From: Phalacrocorax aristotelis
Taxonomy: Eukaryota > Chordata > Aves > Suliformes > Phalacrocoracidae
Reading direction: 5' to 3'
DNA: 64,000 nucleotides
NCBI RefSeq assembly: GCF_949628215.1
Contig: NC_134279.1
Location: forward strand, 57,440,266-57,504,265
The notes under the pieces are model-generated. The model worked only from the letters and a program-made list of their open reading frames with translations, was not told the origin of the DNA and made no database searches. Each line of letters starts with the position of its first letter. The first letter of the stretch is position 1. Below, in pieces: positions 63,401-64,000 of the stretch. The position numbers and the translations under genes are program-made.

Positions 63401-63413
63401 CATGCTCATACTC
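24432..63413 (-). CDS. LIMCH1: LIMCH1 (LIM and calponin-homology domains 1), C-terminal two thirds, 17 exons placed
   Basis: LIMCH1 is an actomyosin-associated cytoplasmic protein known to bind and activate non-muscle myosin IIA and promote stress fibres. The placed exons run 63,287-63,413 down to 24,432-24,457 and total 2,163 coding bases, about 721 codons. Domains in order are a charged alpha-helical DUF4757-like region (first three exons), a long Ser/Pro-rich disordered linker, a short Trp-containing segment followed by a highly charged coiled coil (39,314-36,363), another linker, and one LIM domain (28,000-27,003). Identification rests on recognised LIMCH1 stretches such as [27 protein letters not shown] and the LIM core. 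Phases agree across all junctions except 33,811/28,108, where one exon is not located. The N-terminal calponin-homology exons lie beyond the window. LMO7 is the paralogue, but the linker and C-terminal tail match LIMCH1 better. Confidence 0.95.
24458..27002 (-). other. LIMCH1: LIMCH1 last intron
   Basis: AT-rich intron of 2.5 kb. It contains a probable old CR1 fragment at 26,395-26,560 and otherwise nothing recognised. Confidence 0.85.
26395..26560 (-). mobile_element. Probable old CR1 LINE 3' fragment
   Basis: The + strand reads as a diverged reverse complement of a CR1 3' end: an ACCAGGACTGGGAAGGAC start, then TTGTCTAGCTCCTTCAAAACC and CTGCAGCAAG words in the right order and spacing. No intact frame and an internal T-run; strongly diverged, so an ancient insertion in the last LIMCH1 intron. 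Confidence 0.5.
27003..27105 (-). CDS. LIMCH1: LIMCH1 exon p, second half of LIM domain
   Basis: 103 bases: 34 codons plus one leftover A. Encodes [20 protein letters not shown] and ends [10 protein letters not shown], giving the second zinc site C-X2-C-X21-C-X2-C. Acceptor AATTGACAG, donor GTAAGT. All eight LIM zinc ligands across exons o and p are intact, so the domain should fold normally. Confidence 0.97.
27106..27999 (-). other. LIMCH1: LIMCH1 intron within the LIM domain
   Basis: An 894-base AT-rich intron splitting the LIM domain between its two zinc sites (after FR, before CG). Nothing else seen in it. Confidence 0.9.
28000..28108 (-). CDS. LIMCH1: LIMCH1 exon o, first half of LIM domain
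   Basis: 109 bases: one base completing a Lys-type codon, then 36 codons beginning [18 protein letters not shown] and ending FHIQCFR. It supplies zinc ligands C-X2-C, then H-X2-C after a 19-residue spacer, completing the first zinc site of the LIM domain. Acceptor TTTGTCTCCTAG, donor GTATGT, phase 0 at the end. Conservation is very high. Confidence 0.97.
28109..33810 (-). other. LIMCH1: LIMCH1 intron(s) containing an unlocated exon
   Basis: About 5.7 kb of AT-rich sequence. Phase arithmetic (exon n leaves one base, exon o needs two) demands an exon of length 1 modulo 3; in mammals about 35 pre-LIM residues map here. The best phase-compatible open block I see is 28,520-28,586 (67 bases, donor GTAAGC), but its acceptor lacks a pyrimidine tract and its hydrophobic peptide does not resemble the family. 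An inverted repeat AATTTCATTGAAATT lies at about 30,165-30,180. No repeat family was recognised with confidence. Confidence 0.6.
33811..33932 (-). CDS. LIMCH1: LIMCH1 exon n
   Basis: 122 bases: one base completing Ser, 40 codons ([20 protein letters not shown] onward, ending LSLPLTQ), one leftover G. Acceptor TTTTTATTGGCAG, donor GTGAGA. It aligns with the HSGNPVSKGVHED block of LIMCH1. The leftover base does not fit exon o directly, so at least one more exon lies between them. Confidence 0.82.
33933..34731 (-). other. LIMCH1: LIMCH1 intron
   Basis: A 0.8 kb AT-rich intron between exons m and n. No repeat or exon recognised. Confidence 0.85.
34732..34868 (-). CDS. LIMCH1: LIMCH1 exon m
   Basis: 137 bases: 45 codons plus two bases. 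Begins [20 protein letters not shown] and ends NELWQEKR. Acceptor CTGTCTTCTAG, donor GTATGG. The phase links exactly to exon n (AG plus T gives Ser). Sequence conservation in this pre-LIM linker is weaker, but the charged composition and position match the family. Confidence 0.85.
34869..36362 (-). other. LIMCH1: LIMCH1 introns flanking exon l
   Basis: Two introns (34,869-35,352 and 35,458-36,362), AT-rich, no repeats recognised. Confidence 0.85.
35353..35457 (-). CDS. LIMCH1: LIMCH1 exon l
   Basis: 105 bases, 35 codons, phase 0 at both ends. Begins [20 protein letters not shown], then a Ser/Thr-rich run ([11 protein letters not shown]). Acceptor is a T-run ending TTAG, donor GTGAGT. The [12 protein letters not shown] stretch is diagnostic of LIMCH1. 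It marks the end of the coiled coil and the start of the pre-LIM linker. Confidence 0.96.
36363..36455 (-). CDS. LIMCH1: LIMCH1 exon k
   Basis: 93 bases, 31 codons, phase 0 at both ends. Encodes [20 protein letters not shown] and ends [10 protein letters not shown], a nearly uninterrupted charged helix. Acceptor TCTTACAG, donor GTAAGG. It continues exon j directly; the CR1 copy at 37,365-38,640 sits in the intron between them. Confidence 0.96.
37365..38640 (-). mobile_element. CR1 LINE, 5'-truncated, with reverse-transcriptase segment
   Basis: The - strand encodes the C-terminal part of the CR1 ORF2 reverse transcriptase: a [12 protein letters not shown] segment, the [13 protein letters not shown] motif, [11 protein letters not shown], and the catalytic FADDTKLGG box, all readable in one frame (38,637-37,771). 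Reading then moves to another frame (37,810-37,382) that carries the normal CR1 C-terminal segment ([20 protein letters not shown] onward), so at least one frameshift inactivates it. The 3' end carries two copies of ATTCTATG-type repeat (about 37,363-37,380), the usual CR1 terminus. The 5' end is lost at about 38,640, typical of incomplete reverse transcription. The long remaining frames point to a comparatively recent insertion. Confidence 0.95.
37771..38637 (-). pseudogene. CR1 ORF2 reverse transcriptase remnant
   Basis: A 288-codon open frame covering the reverse-transcriptase palm with the FADD catalytic aspartates and the thumb region. It lacks the N-terminal endonuclease (5' truncation) and leaves the natural frame near 37,810, where the C-terminal tail continues in a different frame. 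It is therefore a non-autonomous remnant, not a functional gene. Confidence 0.93.
39314..39397 (-). CDS. LIMCH1: LIMCH1 exon j
   Basis: 84 bases, 28 codons, phase 0 at both ends. Encodes [20 protein letters not shown] and ends HEQERLLQ. Donor GTAAGG. The FxFWxWDPEEER signature is highly conserved in LIMCH1 and is shared in part with LMO7. It starts the second, Glu/Arg-rich coiled coil. Confidence 0.95.
40399..40427 (-). CDS. LIMCH1: LIMCH1 exon i, 29-base microexon
   Basis: 29 bases: two bases completing Ala, then DSDSGDKSN. Acceptor is T-rich ending AATAG, donor GTGAGT. The residues align with the DSPSSEKS position of mammalian LIMCH1 just before the FWAWDPEEE block. Its length is not a multiple of three, so it must be included to keep exon j in frame; it behaves as a constitutive microexon. 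Confidence 0.85.
41159..41233 (-). CDS. LIMCH1: LIMCH1 exon h, probable 75-base cassette exon
   Basis: 75 bases between a strong acceptor (a long T-rich tract ending GTTGCCTACAG) and donor GTAAAT. It reads two bases, 24 codons, one base, exactly fitting between exons g and i. The peptide is basic and contains [18 protein letters not shown]. It is CpG-rich within an AT-rich intron, so the coding sequence looks constrained. Because inclusion or skipping both preserve frame, it is probably alternatively spliced; the basic RRSQFF run may be a phosphorylation or docking segment (inference). I cannot confirm usage from sequence alone. Confidence 0.75.
42446..42551 (-). CDS. LIMCH1: LIMCH1 exon g
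   Basis: 106 bases: 35 codons plus one leftover G. Begins [12 protein letters not shown] and contains [12 protein letters not shown], aligning with the VVKPKSPEPE and FLDKMPEANQ block of mammalian LIMCH1. Acceptor GAACAG, donor GTGAGC. The leftover G can join the 75-base exon h (GAG, Glu) or microexon i (GCT, Ala); both keep the frame. Confidence 0.9.
43210..43382 (-). CDS. LIMCH1: LIMCH1 exon f
   Basis: 173 bases: two bases completing a Gly codon, then 57 codons starting [15 protein letters not shown] and including [13 protein letters not shown] and [11 protein letters not shown]. Phase 0 at the end, acceptor TGGATTAG, donor GTACAT. The segment aligns with the LIMCH1 linker block around VEFPSSP and KKPENE. 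Acidic, Ser/Pro-rich, disordered. Confidence 0.88.
43383..45776 (-). other. LIMCH1: LIMCH1 intron with old CR1 end
   Basis: 2.4 kb intron. Contains a CAG run at 44,160-44,176, the CR1 fragment at 45,423-45,665, and a GGGCAAGGGCAT-type short repeat at 45,738-45,765 immediately inside the exon e donor. Confidence 0.75.
45423..45665 (-). mobile_element. CR1 LINE 3'-end fragment (older)
   Basis: The + strand shows the reverse complement of a CR1 3' end: CAGAATGACAGAACAGCCCA, GGTTGGAAGGGACCTC and the CATCTGGTCCCACCTTT words, then CCTTGAAAACCTCCAGCCAC. No frame remains open. The 3' end is at the low coordinate. It belongs to a different, older-looking CR1 subfamily than the copy at 37,365-38,640. 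Confidence 0.85.
45777..45870 (-). CDS. LIMCH1: LIMCH1 probable exon e (variable linker)
   Basis: 94 bases: phase 0 start, 31 codons and one leftover G. It encodes an Ala/Ser/Pro-rich peptide containing [16 protein letters not shown]. The acceptor is TTATTCTCTGCAG and the donor GTGGGT. The phases link exactly to exon d above and exon f below (G plus GT gives Gly). No close sequence match to the family is recalled, but this is the fast-evolving linker and an exon of this phase is required here. It lies 112 bases from an old CR1 end. Support is splice sites, phase and an open frame only. Confidence 0.6.
47367..47825 (-). mobile_element. CR1 LINE 3'-end fragment
   Basis: The - strand carries the CR1 ORF2 tail with a recognisable [20 protein letters not shown] segment and NYLKRGC, ending in a frame-shifted C-terminus; the 3' terminus has degenerate ATTCTATGG-type repeats at about 47,367-47,390. 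It is the same subfamily as the 37,365 copy but retains about 20 bases near the 3' UTR that the other copy lacks. 5' boundary near 47,825. Confidence 0.92.
48295..48512 (+). mobile_element. CR1 LINE 3'-end fragment, opposite orientation
   Basis: The + strand reads the CR1 tail directly: ATGAGGACAGCCAGGCAGTG, AACAGGCTGCCCAGCC, TTGGAGGTTTTCAAGACTCA, CCTGCTTTGCGCAGGAG and CAACCTGAATTATTCAGTCATTCTAC. Heavily mutated; the terminal repeats are degraded. It is inverted relative to the neighbouring copy at 47,367-47,825. Confidence 0.88.
52121..52134. repeat. Poly-C homopolymer
   Basis: A run of about 14 C bases within intronic DNA, likely unstable in length and prone to sequencing error. Confidence 0.9.
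55712..55933 (-). CDS. LIMCH1: LIMCH1 exon d
   Basis: 222 bases, 74 codons, phase 0 at both ends. It begins [10 protein letters not shown], directly continuing the FK of exon c, and contains KFDGVARGD and PVELKKD, both recognisable in LIMCH1. The donor is GTAAGA after a Thr codon; the acceptor is ATTCTACAG. It is a symmetric exon, so it could be skipped without frameshift. Linker region, predicted disordered. Confidence 0.93.
55934..59702 (-). other. LIMCH1: LIMCH1 intron
   Basis: 3.8 kb intron between exons c and d. No repeat family, exon or RNA gene recognised on either strand. Confidence 0.8.
59703..60105 (-). CDS. LIMCH1: LIMCH1 exon c (large exon)
   Basis: 403 bases: one base completing the Lys codon of exon b, then 134 codons. 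The first part is helical and charged ([15 protein letters not shown]), followed by the signature [25 protein letters not shown] and KPYSQPKN segments and ending at NFK. The acceptor is CTTTGCAG and the donor GTAGGA. Many Ser/Thr-Pro pairs mark the start of the disordered linker, which in the family is heavily phosphorylated. Confidence 0.96.
60106..60301 (-). other. LIMCH1: Short LIMCH1 intron
   Basis: A 196-base intron between exons b and c with donor GTACGT and acceptor CTTTGCAG; the shortest intron placed in the window. Confidence 0.93.
60302..60456 (-). CDS. LIMCH1: LIMCH1 exon b
   Basis: 155 bases, phase 0 at the start, with two bases left over (AA of a Lys codon). It encodes [20 protein letters not shown] and continues as a Lys/Glu-rich helix ending with [10 protein letters not shown]. 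Acceptor TCTCACAG, donor GTACGT. The basic RRRS cluster is a candidate Ser/Thr kinase site (inference). The length and residues are those expected for this conserved exon. Confidence 0.95.
60457..63286 (-). other. LIMCH1: LIMCH1 intron
   Basis: 2.8 kb AT-rich intron between exons a and b; the phases agree directly (Asp then Asp), so no exon is missing. No repeats recognised. Confidence 0.9.
63287..63413 (-). CDS. LIMCH1: LIMCH1 exon a (first in window)
   Basis: 127 bases: one base completing an Arg/Ser-type codon, then 42 codons starting [12 protein letters not shown] and ending with DETRWQD. The acceptor is a TTGTTTAG and the donor GTGAGT at the end of an Asp codon (phase 0). The residues match the start of the conserved helical region of LIMCH1. 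Acidic and basic residues alternate as in a coiled coil. Its upstream partner exon must end with two bases of a codon and lies beyond 64,000. Confidence 0.93.
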
Positions 63414-64000
63414 CTAAACAAGGGGGAAATAAGTGCAGCATTATTTAGAGGCTTATACTCCTTCAGCCTGTTAGAGCTAAAGCCACATGAGGGTGCTACA
63501 GCAGAATCAGACACCTGCACCATTACGAAGCTCCCAAAAGCAGCAGTCCCCTAGAAGGACCAGTTAGCATCCCTATGGCTCCCACACAGTAACTCAAGCG
63601 TGATACTCCTCAACTTTCTCTTGTTTTTGTTAGTTAACTGCCACTTTGCCTCTCACTAAGAAGCATTACTAATGTTACACCTCCATCAACAGCTCTTATT
63701 AAAATCATTCTATTCAGAATAGAGGTCAGAACATTTTAATTTCCGACTATTTGTTTCCTAGTGAGTTTTCAGGACCCCTCCAATTAACACCACAGATACA
63801 AGTTTCCATTTCAGTGTAAAACAAGAGAGGCTTGAGAAGTACATTCGGGGCACAGCAGGGCTGGCTAAATGCTATTGCTACAAAACCGGAGAGAGCGTGC
63901 CCAGAGAAGTACATGCAGCACAAACAGCATGGTACTTCCCCCTCTCCCCTCCCTGCCTTGGAGAAACTCAATGCTATCAGCACCAACTTACTAATGCAGC
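63414..64000 (-). other. LIMCH1: LIMCH1 intron, continues beyond window
   Basis: Sequence upstream of exon a in the gene's direction. No exon is recognised; the preceding exon must end with two bases of a codon and lies outside the window. Confidence 0.85.

Overview
This is a vertebrate nuclear segment, almost certainly from a bird: split exons with GT/AG splice sites, AT-rich introns and intergenic DNA, and several CR1 (chicken-repeat-1) LINE copies whose 3' ends carry the avian ATTCTATG-type terminal repeat. The gene content fits the conserved vertebrate block PHOX2B - LIMCH1 (human 4p13), where the two genes converge tail to tail.

Region by region: (1) positions 1 to about 910 look like a GC-rich then AU-rich 3' untranslated region read on the + strand and ending at an AATAAA signal. 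From the position opposite the LIMCH1 tail it is inferred to be the PHOX2B 3' UTR; no PHOX2B coding sequence is visible. (2) About 910-21,340 is intergenic DNA with no recognisable protein gene. It holds a CpG island (about 1,395-1,900) and at least two blocks that look like conserved regulatory elements (about 990-1,160 and 16,281-16,410). (3) About 21,340-24,431 is the probable LIMCH1 3' UTR. (4) 24,432-63,413 holds the C-terminal two thirds of LIMCH1 on the - strand: 17 exons could be placed to the base from splice sites, reading phase and similarity to the known LIMCH1 protein. They encode the central coiled-coil/DUF4757-like region, the Ser/Pro-rich linker, the second charged coiled coil and the single C-terminal LIM zinc-binding domain with its full set of Cys/His ligands. 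The N-terminal calponin-homology exons lie beyond position 64,000.

The exon chain is phase-consistent at every junction except one: between 33,811 and 28,108 an exon of length 1 modulo 3 must exist that I could not identify. Two exons are unusual: an in-frame, CpG-rich 75-base exon at 41,159-41,233 (probable cassette exon) and a 29-base microexon at 40,399-40,427.

Mobile DNA: a 5'-truncated CR1 with a readable reverse-transcriptase segment (37,365-38,640, - strand), further CR1 3' ends at 47,367-47,825 (-), 45,423-45,665 (-) and 48,295-48,512 (+), and an older probable one at 26,395-26,560 (-). No tRNA, rRNA, CRISPR or operon-type features are present. Apart from the alternative exons and candidate regulatory blocks I found no new system; this is an ordinary gene plus its regulatory landscape.
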